A stretch of 24,404 nt of DNA, taken from the NCBI GenBank assembly GCA_002404835.1, contig DHKM01000047.1:26027-50430 (forward strand), read 5' to 3'. Shown piece by piece: positions 1 to 6,972 of the stretch (positions are counted from its first letter, which is position 1; each line of letters starts with the position of its first letter). The notes below the pieces were generated by a model. The model worked only from the letters and a program-made list of their open reading frames with translations. It searched no databases and had not been told where the DNA came from. Source of the DNA: Caryophanales bacterium UBA4694 (lineage in GTDB: Bacteria; Bacillota_I; Bacilli_A; RFN20; CAG-288). The position numbers and the translations under genes were made by a program.

Positions 1-441
1 TGCCAAAGTATTCGCTCCTCCCCAAAGACCAATCCACAAAGGACGTGAATCCTGGCTTTCCAGAGCTTTCACAATGCACTGTACGCCAGGATTGTTCTTA
101 TATTTTTCCTCTCCGAAGCCATTATTGAATGCTTTTCCGAAAGCCGGAATTCCACAAAACACCCTCTCTCTAAGTTCTCCTACGGGCGGATAGCCATCCG
201 CATGACAGTCAAGATTCCTTTTCACTTGGCCATAAGCATTTAAAATACGATCAACGATTTTCTTCGCCCCTTTTCCACCGCCATGTTTCAAGAAGCAGGA
301 ACTGCATAGAACAATCCCCTCGATATCGATTTCGTTACTATAGAGAAAGAGTCGGATAAGACTTTGAATATCATCTTTCTCCACCCACGGAAAACGAGAA
401 GAATTGACATCCGTAAGGGCAATGTATCGACATTTTTCCAT
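1..441 (-). CDS. DUF1593 / Sde182-type nucleoside-hydrolase-like protein, 5' part only
   Basis: The first 147 codons are visible and the reading frame is still open at the window edge, so the 3' part is missing. The protein opens with a short beta strand ending in an LTD motif (residues 9-11), then DDIQSL and LLYSNEIDIEGIV-like segments. This order is typical of the DUF1593 family (cellulose-binding protein Sde182, nucleoside-hydrolase-like N-domain), where the early acidic residues resemble the metal site of nucleoside hydrolases. Family members are often secreted or associated with polysaccharide use, but no signal peptide is present here, so a cytosolic role is inferred. The ATG at 441 follows AAAAGGGGAG at a good distance, which fixes the start. 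A TATAAA-like -10 lies at 475-480 on the minus strand. The gene is divergent from the tetR operon. The substrate cannot be told from the sequence. Confidence 0.75.
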   Translation of the reverse strand, partial: MEKCRYIALTDVNSSRFPWVEKDDIQSLIRLFLYSNEIDIEGIVLCSSCFLKHGGGKGAKKIVDRILNAYGQVKRNLDCHADGYPPVGELRERVFCGIPAFGKAFNNGFGEEKYKNNPGVQCIVKALESQDSRPLWIGLWGGANTLA

Positions 442-826
442 AAGACTCCCCTTTTCAAAAAAATCTCCCTTCATTTTATACCTTCACTAATAGAATACAG
501 AATACAAAAAGATATCGATTCATGCCAGAGAAAATGATCAGATGCCAATTTCATCTCTCCTATTCGGTCCTTTTCGAAAAAAAACTATCGCTTGCGATGG
601 AAACAAACTTCCTTTTCAAAAAGCCTTCCAAACAACAGACCGGTATTTTCACCACCGTAAGATCATTTGCTTTCAGAGTCTACAAAACCCGCAGCATCGA
701 AAACAAACAGATAAAGGAAAAAAATAGTTTCTTGACTCATCGCACAGTCCAAAATATTTTCCAATTCGGGTATAAGGAAATTCTAAAAAGCATTTATACG
801 AAAAACAGCAATTCAAGATATCCATC
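442..826. other. Intergenic region, no convincing gene
   Basis: About 385 bases lie between the divergent DUF1593 gene and the tetR promoter. A possible 102-codon plus-strand frame (522-830) has no ribosome binding site and a low-complexity product unlike any protein I know. A second promoter-like pair, TTGACT (732-737) and TATTTT (755-760) at 17-bp spacing, could give a longer tetR leader. Nothing else is evident. Confidence 0.5.
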
Positions 827-855
827 TTGATAAATAGCGCTTTCAGGTGTAAAAT
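827..855 (+). promoter_or_regulatory. Sigma-A promoter of the tetR operon
   Basis: TTGATA (827-832) and TAAAAT (850-855) are separated by exactly 17 bp, a near-consensus pair. The predicted transcription start is about 862, only about 11 nt before the tetR ATG at 873. Confidence 0.75.
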
Positions 856-869
856 GAACGCGTTCATTT
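852..869. promoter_or_regulatory. Palindromic operator, probable TetR autoregulatory site
   Basis: AAATGAACGCGTTCATTT is a perfect 18-bp inverted repeat. It overlaps the -10 element, the predicted start site and the short leader of tetR. TGAACG/CGTTCA half-sites immediately upstream of a TetR-family gene are the classic layout of an autoregulated operator. Binding here would block RNA polymerase for the whole five-gene operon. That this TetR binds it is inference. Confidence 0.8.
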
Positions 870-872
870 AAC

Positions 873-1415
873 ATGTCCAAACAAATCGAAAATGCAAAAA
901 ACGCCATCATCAAAGCCGCCGAAGAAGAGCTTCACAAAGAAGAAGGCTTTAATTTTTCCATGCGGAAAATCGCCAAGAAGTGCAATATGGCCGTCGGAAC
1001 CTTATACAACTACTTTCCAGACAAATTCTCCTTGGTCGAAACCATTTTGAAAGAAGAATGGATGGAAAAATACCAAACGGCCTATCAGAAAATCTTAGGA
1101 CTGAACCGGATTGAGGATATCCTGTCGACCATTCAATCCCTGATTCAGGAATTCCGGAAGAAAAACAAATCCGTGTTTTCCTCTTACAAAGGGGAAGGAT
1201 TCGGAGGATATTACATCCGACTGCATTTTGACTTTGTCAGACAGATAGAGGAACTATGGAAACTAAAGACTATTTCCTATCATTTCACGGATGAGGAAAA
1301 CCATATGATCAGTGAAATGATTTTGATTCAGTCCAGGGATGAGAAGATTTCGTTTCAGACTTTGTGTTCAATGATTGCACATATAGCGGAGGCAAAACAT
1401 GAATCAGAACTTTAA
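873..1415 (+). CDS. TetR/AcrR-family transcriptional regulator
   Basis: A 180-residue protein with an N-terminal helix-turn-helix at about residues 25-52: MRKIAKKCNMAVGTLYNYF, then PDKFSLVE, the hallmark of TetR regulators. The C-terminal helical part is variable and would bind an unknown small molecule. Length is normal for the family. The ATG at 873 is the only start that keeps the whole N-terminal helix. It has no Shine-Dalgarno sequence and sits about 11 nt after the predicted transcription start. The perfect palindrome at 852-869 suggests autorepression. The next gene starts inside the 3' end of this one (17-nt overlap), so regulator and enzymes are co-transcribed. The probable ligand is the substrate of the downstream redox enzymes, which is inference. 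Confidence 0.9.
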   Translation: MSKQIENAKNAIIKAAEEELHKEEGFNFSMRKIAKKCNMAVGTLYNYFPDKFSLVETILKEEWMEKYQTAYQKILGLNRIEDILSTIQSLIQEFRKKNKSVFSSYKGEGFGGYYIRLHFDFVRQIEELWKLKTISYHFTDEENHMISEMILIQSRDEKISFQTLCSMIAHIAEAKHESEL

Positions 1416-2331
1416 GAATTTAGATCCGAAAGACAATTTCTATCAGACTTCCCTTTTCTTTCCGATGCCGGTCGTCATGGTTGGCACTTTGACCGAAGAC
1501 GGCAAGACGACATTAGGCCCCTATTCCCTTTTGGCACCTTACTACATCGCCGGTAAAAATTACTATGCCATGCTGTTGGAATGCCGTAATTCTTCAAATA
1601 CGGCACAGAACATTTTGAGAAACGGAAAGTGTACCCTCAATTTCATTCCAGATGACAAGAAGCTCTTCAAGGAGGCAGTCAGAATGGGCTGGCCGGGAGA
1701 TACTCCGGAAGAGAAAATGAAGAACTGCATCTTCCATTTAGAAGACTCCCAGTCCCAGGAAGAGCATAAAGGCGAACAGTATCCCAAAATCGTTTCGGAA
1801 TCCTTCCAGGTCATCGAATGCACATGGATGAGAGAACTGGATCATGCCAGCGACGACAAGCCAGGCCAGCTCAACGGTTACGAAGGTCCCTATCATGATT
1901 TCAACGGTATCACAAGCCAGTTCGGAGCTCACTTCATTCTGCGTGTGGATCATATCGACATGAAAGAAAAATATTGGAATTCCATCGTCAACGGCGTCAA
2001 TCGCAACAACTTCCCCAGAGTCCCGGTCGACTACGGATATCGTGACAGCAAGAACTTCTGGTGTTCTTCCTTCAAAAAGCCAAGAGGAGAACTGTTGCCG
2101 ATGAGAGAAGCTACCGTTTCCTCTGTCCGTTATGCGGCAAAAAGACTTCAGACCGACGTTCAGTTCACGGACGATGCTCTGGCAAAACTAGTCAAAGTTC
2201 CCCGTATCTTCTTGCCAACTGCTTTAAAGGGTTGTGTGAAATGGGCAGAAGAAAACAATGTCAAAGTGATTACGGCCAAAGAAATGGATATCATCAACGA
2301 CAAGCGTGCCAAAGAAAAGAAACAGAAGTGA
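1399..2331 (+). CDS. Flavin-reductase-like (FMN-binding) protein
   Basis: A 310-residue soluble protein. Residues about 15-180 resemble the flavin-reductase/flavoredoxin (RutF, DIM6/NTAB) split-barrel fold. The visible pattern is MPVVMVGTLTEDGKTTLGPYS near residue 22, a hydrophobic core strand with YYAMLLECRNSSNTAQNI, then LRNGKCTLNFIPDD. Such proteins bind FMN and either reduce it with NAD(P)H or serve as electron carriers. At 310 residues it is clearly longer than the usual 160-200, and the C-terminal extension is of unknown role. GGAGG at 1388-1392 precedes the ATG, and the start lies within the tetR 3' end, suggesting translational coupling. It is the second gene of the tetR operon. Confidence 0.75.
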   Translation: MNQNFKNLDPKDNFYQTSLFFPMPVVMVGTLTEDGKTTLGPYSLLAPYYIAGKNYYAMLLECRNSSNTAQNILRNGKCTLNFIPDDKKLFKEAVRMGWPGDTPEEKMKNCIFHLEDSQSQEEHKGEQYPKIVSESFQVIECTWMRELDHASDDKPGQLNGYEGPYHDFNGITSQFGAHFILRVDHIDMKEKYWNSIVNGVNRNNFPRVPVDYGYRDSKNFWCSSFKKPRGELLPMREATVSSVRYAAKRLQTDVQFTDDALAKLVKVPRIFLPTALKGCVKWAEENNVKVITAKEMDIINDKRAKEKKQK

Positions 2332-2341
2332 GGAAAGAAAA

Positions 2342-3205
2342 ATGAAAATCGCAATTGCCGGCGCCTTCGGGCATCTTGGATCCGATATCCTGAAACAGGC
2401 CATAGAGAAGAACTACGATGTGGTGGCTCTTGATCTGAAGGAAAAGGAAATTCCGGGCTACACAGGAAAATACGAATTCCACGGAATCGATGTCACAAAT
2501 CCCGATTCCCTGAAAGGCACGCTGAACGGTGCAGATGTCGTTATCTCAACCGTCGGTCTAGTCAGCAAGTCAGCAAAACTGACGAATTATGACATCGACC
2601 TAAATGGAAACTGCAATCTTCTCGAAGAAGCAAAGAAGAGCGGTGTCAAGAAATTCATCTATGTCTCCGTCATCCATGCAGATAGTGACAAGAGCGTCCC
2701 GATGCTTGATGCCAAACATGAGTTCGAAAAGAGACTGAAAGAATCCTCTCTTTCTTACTCGATCATCAGACCGACCGGCTATTTCTATGATATCGCTCAC
2801 GTTTTCCTTCCGATGATCGAAAAAGGAAAAGTCAATCTTTTGGGAAGAAAAGATCACCTTGTCAACGTCATCGACACTTCCGATTTGGCTTCCTTTATTT
2901 TGGAGAAGATTCCGGAAGAGAAAAACGAAACATATGAAATCGGCGGAAAAGAAGTCTACAACTATTCACAGATTGCAAACCTTTTTGCCGAAGCAAGCAA
3001 TAAGAAGATCAAGATCTCAAGAGCACCTGTCTTCCTCTTTGATCTGATCATCAAGAAAGCACACAAAAAGAACGATGGTTCCGAGGCTCTGATCCGTTTC
3101 TCCAAATGGACGTTGACCAATGATATGCTCGGTGAAGTGAAATATGGCAAAAAATCCTTTAAGGAATACGTCAATTCTCTTTATCAGAAAGGAGAGAAGA
3201 GATGA
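2342..3205 (+). CDS. NAD(P)-binding SDR / NmrA-like oxidoreductase
   Basis: 287 residues. It begins with an atypical-SDR Rossmann motif: beta strand KIAIA followed by GAFGHLG (G7-x2-G10-x2-G13), then an acidic strand end VVALDLKEK that contacts the cofactor. Later segments VVISTVGL, FIYVSVIHAD and YSIIRPTGYFYDI fit the NmrA/NAD(P)H-binding (PF13460-like) group. The YxxxK pair of classical SDRs is not obvious, so it may be a reductase, an epimerase-like enzyme or a redox sensor. I chose the ATG at 2342, which follows GAGGAAAG at the right spacing and places the Rossmann strand at the N-terminus. An upstream in-frame ATG at 2306 lies inside the preceding gene and adds only charged residues. It is the third gene of the tetR operon, and its 3' end overlaps the next start by 4 nt. 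Confidence 0.85.
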   Translation: MKIAIAGAFGHLGSDILKQAIEKNYDVVALDLKEKEIPGYTGKYEFHGIDVTNPDSLKGTLNGADVVISTVGLVSKSAKLTNYDIDLNGNCNLLEEAKKSGVKKFIYVSVIHADSDKSVPMLDAKHEFEKRLKESSLSYSIIRPTGYFYDIAHVFLPMIEKGKVNLLGRKDHLVNVIDTSDLASFILEKIPEEKNETYEIGGKEVYNYSQIANLFAEASNKKIKISRAPVFLFDLIIKKAHKKNDGSEALIRFSKWTLTNDMLGEVKYGKKSFKEYVNSLYQKGEKR

Positions 3206-4059
3206 TCGAAGCAACCGGTACGTTCTGGATACTCATCGCAATTCTTTTCGGCGTCTGCCTTTTGATGTCTTCCATCGGATTCAAGAAATTCGTTTATTTT
3301 CTGTCGGTAGGTTATGGTCTATCCATCTTTGGATTAGGCCTTGCCTTGATCCTCTTCACTTCATGTTCTTTTTCCTTCACGGGAATTACCGGAAACGGTT
3401 TTGTGAATTACATCCTTGCTACCATCTTGATTCTGTACGGAATCAGACTCTCCTCTTTCCTTATCTACAGGGAAATGAAATCCGCTTCCTACCGCAAGAC
3501 GATGGAAAATGTATCGGGAAAAGAAGAGAAGACAATGCCGTTCTTTGTCAAAGCGACAATTTGGCTTTCCGTCAGCATCTTATATGTCATGCAGACCTAT
3601 CCAGTCATCTTCCGAATCGGAAGCTCACTTCCATCGGATGGAACTTCCTCTGTCACCCCGCTGATCGGAGCATTTATCGCAGTCTGCGGTCTTGTCATTG
3701 AGACCCTTGCCGACCTACAGAAAAACAAAGCGAAGAAACTCAATCCCCACAGCTTTGTCTCTTCCGGACTTTATTCCTATGTCAGATGTCCAAACTATAT
3801 GGGAGAAATCCTCTTCTGGAGTGGAATCTTTGTCAGCGGATGCGATATTTTCGCTTCCGATTGGGCAGCCTGGTTGATTTCCATCTGCGGATATCTACTT
3901 ATCGTCTATGTCATGGTTTCCGGAGCAAAGAGATTGGAGCTGAGACAGAAGAAGAGTTACGGAAACGACGAAAAATATTTAGAGTACATCAAAAAGACAC
4001 CGATCCTTTCCCGCTTGATTCCGATCAAATCTTTTGAAAAATGGAACTGGGTAAAGTGA
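3202..4059 (+). CDS. DUF1295 / steroid 5-alpha-reductase-like integral membrane protein
   Basis: 285 residues with about seven hydrophobic segments. The C-terminal part carries GLYSYVRCPNYMGEILFWSG (near residues 189-208), the signature of DUF1295 proteins, which are related to steroid 5-alpha reductases and isoprenylcysteine carboxyl methyltransferases. The usual form is RHPNYxGE, so the His to Cys change is notable. Characterised relatives act on lipophilic substrates within the membrane, using NADPH (reductases) or SAM (methyltransferases); which applies here is unknown. The start overlaps the preceding gene's stop by ATGA (3202-3205) and has AAAGGAG just upstream. Together with the SDR and flavin protein it suggests reduction or detoxification of a hydrophobic molecule such as a sterol, quinone or phenolic. 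Confidence 0.8.
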   Translation: MIEATGTFWILIAILFGVCLLMSSIGFKKFVYFLSVGYGLSIFGLGLALILFTSCSFSFTGITGNGFVNYILATILILYGIRLSSFLIYREMKSASYRKTMENVSGKEEKTMPFFVKATIWLSVSILYVMQTYPVIFRIGSSLPSDGTSSVTPLIGAFIAVCGLVIETLADLQKNKAKKLNPHSFVSSGLYSYVRCPNYMGEILFWSGIFVSGCDIFASDWAAWLISICGYLLIVYVMVSGAKRLELRQKKSYGNDEKYLEYIKKTPILSRLIPIKSFEKWNWVK

Positions 4060-4060
4060 T

Positions 4061-4771
4061 ATGTTCTTAACGACATTCGAAGAAGCCAATCGTGGGCTTC
4101 TCATCGTACAAGGAATCTATGACATTCTTCCGGTTGCACTGTTCATGATAGGTTCTGTCATTCTTCTACGCTCCCTTTATGGAAAGATGGTAAAAGGATG
4201 CTATTGCCTTTTAGCGGCAGGAAGCATCATGGTTTTCTCCGCTGGGCTTCTTAAAGCGTTTCACAAGATTTTTATGGGAATGCTTCGAATTGATTATGTC
4301 ATTTTGGATAAGCAATTCACCCCAACTCAATCCATAGGTTTCCTTCTTCTCTTTCTAGCTCTTATCGGAATGTTCACGTCGAAGAACAAAGACCATGTCA
4401 ACAAAGAAAAGCTATCCGTCATTTCTCTTCCTCTCTTTATTCTTGCTTTAGACGAAAGCGTAAAGGAAGGAAGTAAGCTAAAAACATTTTCCAACCCATG
4501 GCCGTTCCTTTCCATGATGATTATAGGTGCTGCCGGATTTCTCATTCTACTGATTCTTATTTCCATCAAGATGAAACTGAAAATCGCCCCTGTCCTCTTT
4601 GGTTTGAGTGTCCTGTTCATGATAGGGATGGGATATCTATCGACAATGAGAACCTTTGAAGGCGCTTGGATGCAAATCTCCTGCAATGTCCTTTATCAGT
4701 CCACTTACATGGCTGGATGCCTGTTGCTGAAAAAGAACCATCTGGATACGGTTGCAATATTCAATAAGTGA
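4061..4771 (+). CDS. Unknown integral membrane protein, last gene of the tetR operon
   Basis: 236 residues with about six predicted membrane segments (roughly residues 20-40, 45-66, 92-110, 146-168, 172-192, 203-222). I recognise no family motif. A hydrophilic stretch at about residues 105-120 and another at 130-145 probably form loops. The ATG lies one base after the stop of the DUF1295 gene with no good Shine-Dalgarno sequence, so translation is probably coupled to the upstream gene. Its position suggests a partner of the membrane reductase-like protein or a small-molecule transporter, but this is inference. A strong terminator follows at 4810-4871. Confidence 0.7.
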   Translation: MFLTTFEEANRGLLIVQGIYDILPVALFMIGSVILLRSLYGKMVKGCYCLLAAGSIMVFSAGLLKAFHKIFMGMLRIDYVILDKQFTPTQSIGFLLLFLALIGMFTSKNKDHVNKEKLSVISLPLFILALDESVKEGSKLKTFSNPWPFLSMMIIGAAGFLILLILISIKMKLKIAPVLFGLSVLFMIGMGYLSTMRTFEGAWMQISCNVLYQSTYMAGCLLLKKNHLDTVAIFNK

Positions 4772-4809
4772 TTCCTGACTTCAAATCCTCATCAAGACTC
4801 ACAAACAAT

Positions 4810-4871
4810 AAAACAGTCCTGCTTCATAATGACAGTCCCATTAACTGGACATGATTGCAGGACTGTTTTTT
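4810..4871 (+). terminator. Long-stem terminator with structured loop
   Basis: AAAACAGTCCTGC (4810-4822) pairs perfectly with GCAGGACTGTTTT (4857-4869), followed by further Ts. The 34-nt loop can itself fold, since GTCC(C)A at 4835-4840 can pair with TGGAC at 4846-4850. It ends the tetR operon. Confidence 0.85.
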
Positions 4872-5178
4872 ACATTATCCGCTTCATAAAAAATCTCACT
4901 CTATCTTTGTTCATAGAAAACATCTTTAGATTCCTTCCTTCATGAGTTCGATGATTCCAAAACAATCTTTTCAAGCTTCGTACTAGACCAAGTCATCGAC
5001 GCTGATAGAAGCAAGAAAAAGAGGCCCACAAACATGAATACACACATGCTTTTGATCCGCAAACGTCGTTTCCGGTTGAAAATCAACGGAACAGATCATC
5101 CCATTCATTAAAGGACATCATTCCACTAATCGTTTTGACTCATAATCTTCACCCTAAAATCATCACTTTTTATTTCTT
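4872..5178. other. Non-coding gap before the HEPN-like cassette
   Basis: About 300 bases without a convincing gene. On the minus strand a 35-50 codon frame (4940-5047, extendable to a TTG at 5086) encodes a basic stretch, one hydrophobic segment and a short tail, resembling a fragment of a membrane protein, but it has no ribosome binding site. On the plus strand TTGACT (5135-5140) and TAAAAT (5155-5160) are only 14 bp apart, so the cassette promoter is uncertain. No copy of the tRNA-Leu 3' end was found here. Confidence 0.4.
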
Positions 5179-5211
5179 TTGAAAAAGCCAACCCATAATA
5201 CTAGAAAACAA

Positions 5212-6177
5212 ATGAAATCAACACACAAAACACAACGCTTCGACTACAAAAAAATCGAACAAGACGGAAATCCTAGAAGCCATTTGGAGTTTTTTGGAAT
5301 TCATAGAAAAAGCGTTCGCTTTCACATTGATACAAAACGATTCAAGAAAATCTTACTTCAGGATGGCGCCCAAAAATTTCTGCAGGATGGTATGTTTAAG
5401 AATAGAACCACCACTTATCTCATCCCGGCTAAAGTTCATAGACACGATTACAAAGTCAACATCGTCAGAGATTTGCTTTCTAATCTACAAAAAGACTGGA
5501 ACTGTGAGTTCAAACCTCTTTTGACAAAAATCGAAACGCCAGATGAGGTCTATGACAAAAGCCGAATGAACATGGTTTCTATGACTTCATGTTCTGATGA
5601 TTACGATGAAATCGAAGTAGAATCTCGTTTAGAAGCAATCAAAAGAATCCCAAAATATGATTCCGTTATACTGTCTTTATATTGCCAATTTATATGCAAA
5701 ATATGCGCAGAAGTCGATAGATTCACTTTAATTCTGCTAAAGTCATTAGGGTATTCTCAGAAAGATTTTGGAATGAGGGACTTCAGGGCGTTCACCGACG
5801 GTCTTAAACATCAGAACCACGCGAACCTTATTGAAAAGCTCTCCGGATTTAACGCCTTTGACATGCTTCATAGGATCAACAATTTCCTAAAACACAATAC
5901 TTTGTTTTCCTATAATGAGCTTAAGAAAAAATTCCCTGAGAATGTTAAAAGCAACATCAATGGCAAGCCATATGAAAGCGGAATGTTCGCCGGCGATTGG
6001 ATTGTTGTCAAAAAAGGCTATATCGATAGGCTTTTCCAGAAGCTAAATAATTTTTTCGAAGACTATTGCCATACCTTCGTGGGAGAGGATTTAGAAGGAT
6101 CTAAATGGAATTACGACGACTATTTCAGAGATGTATTTAGAGAAATCATAGTTCTAAGTGCGTATTATGGCGTTTAA
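5212..6177 (+). CDS. Unknown protein with a HEPN-like R-x6-H motif (cassette gene A)
   Basis: 321 residues from the ATG at 5212. A TTG at 5179 would add 11 residues. Neither has a Shine-Dalgarno site; I prefer ATG because TTG starts usually need a strong one. The N-terminal third is basic with mixed strand and helix. The central part (about residues 149-235) is helical and holds R221-INNFLK-H228, an R-x6-H pattern at the end of a helix, as in HEPN (R-x4-6-H) RNases and nucleotide-binding domains. A further helix lies at about 268-286. I recognise no full-length family. Codon choice is more AT-rich (ttt, aat, gat, aaa) than in the flanking core genes, suggesting transfer. It is the first gene of a tight three-gene operon beside an integrase relic. 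A defence RNase is a hypothesis; an uncharacterised abortive-infection protein is the closest idea. Confidence 0.7.
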   Translation: MKSTHKTQRFDYKKIEQDGNPRSHLEFFGIHRKSVRFHIDTKRFKKILLQDGAQKFLQDGMFKNRTTTYLIPAKVHRHDYKVNIVRDLLSNLQKDWNCEFKPLLTKIETPDEVYDKSRMNMVSMTSCSDDYDEIEVESRLEAIKRIPKYDSVILSLYCQFICKICAEVDRFTLILLKSLGYSQKDFGMRDFRAFTDGLKHQNHANLIEKLSGFNAFDMLHRINNFLKHNTLFSYNELKKKFPENVKSNINGKPYESGMFAGDWIVVKKGYIDRLFQKLNNFFEDYCHTFVGEDLEGSKWNYDDYFRDVFREIIVLSAYYGV

Positions 6178-6192
6178 CTCTAGGGGGCATTT

Positions 6193-6960
6193 ATGAAATT
6201 TGACAAGGAAAAAACAATCAGGGAAGCGATGGTAGATGGAATAGTGGATATTGACCAGTTATTGATTTGCAACGATTATGAAACCATCAAAGACGGTCTG
6301 ACCAATTACCCCTTGACCACCACAGAATATCTAGAAAAGTTATTCAAGGAAGGGAAGAAGCGCAAGATTTTTGAATATGCAGTTGATTATGGTCTAAACA
6401 ATGTTGCTGATTGGTGCGTAATACCAAACGACAAGATTTTCTCAGAACTGATTGCAACTGATATTTACGAACGAAAAAGGTATAACCACAACTTTAAATT
6501 CATAAACGATAATTATTTTTATGCAAATAGAGATGGCCGTTATGACATTCACTCCAAACCGACAAAGACCCACGATGAGGTGAGAGAGGAAATCTTAAAG
6601 GAACTCTCTTTAAAAATCGATAAGCAAACAATTACGAAAGGCCTAACGGAGGAATACTTTAAAGGCTTACTTGAGCAAGGGAACATCGAAATTTTGGTCA
6701 TAAAACTATGTGTTCGTCTTGAAGCAGTCCTAAAGTGCGATTTCCATTATGAGGGCACTTTTGAGGAAATGCTCTCACAATATTCCGCCGATACGCGTCA
6801 ATACGATGACTGGAACGGAGATTGCGATTCCAAAGAAAGCGAATGCTTCCACAAACTTAGGAAATACAGAAACGATATCGTTCACGCACAAAAGAATGGA
6901 GTTGAAATGTCAAAAGAAGAATTGGACGAGGCCATCGAATACGTTTGCCAATTAGGATAA
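6193..6960 (+). CDS. Unknown protein with C-terminal HEPN-type RNxxxH motif (cassette gene B)
   Basis: 255 residues. The C-terminal third (about 150-255) is helical and carries KLRKY-R226-NDIV-H231: an Arg, a polar Asn straight after it, and His five positions on, within a helix. This is the canonical HEPN catalytic pattern (R-[NDH]-x3-5-H) of toxins such as RnlA, LsoA and Cas13, and of many abortive-infection proteins. The N-terminal part (1-140) is not recognised; it holds helical segments and a Tyr/Asn-rich centre. GGGGG at 6183-6187 precedes the ATG, and only 15 nt separate it from gene A. Some HEPN domains lack RNase activity and bind nucleotides or partners, so function is not proven. 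Confidence 0.75.
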   Translation: MKFDKEKTIREAMVDGIVDIDQLLICNDYETIKDGLTNYPLTTTEYLEKLFKEGKKRKIFEYAVDYGLNNVADWCVIPNDKIFSELIATDIYERKRYNHNFKFINDNYFYANRDGRYDIHSKPTKTHDEVREEILKELSLKIDKQTITKGLTEEYFKGLLEQGNIEILVIKLCVRLEAVLKCDFHYEGTFEEMLSQYSADTRQYDDWNGDCDSKESECFHKLRKYRNDIVHAQKNGVEMSKEELDEAIEYVCQLG

Positions 6961-6972
6961 TGGAGCAGAATT

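Noticed and set aside
522..830. 102-codon plus-strand frame before tetR
   Set aside because: No ribosome binding site, no recognisable motif and an atypical composition. It lies in the intergenic region that holds the tetR promoter.
3144..3701. 185-codon frame overlapping the DUF1295 gene
   Set aside because: An out-of-frame shadow rich in Arg, His and Leu with no motif; the DUF1295 frame carries the family signature.
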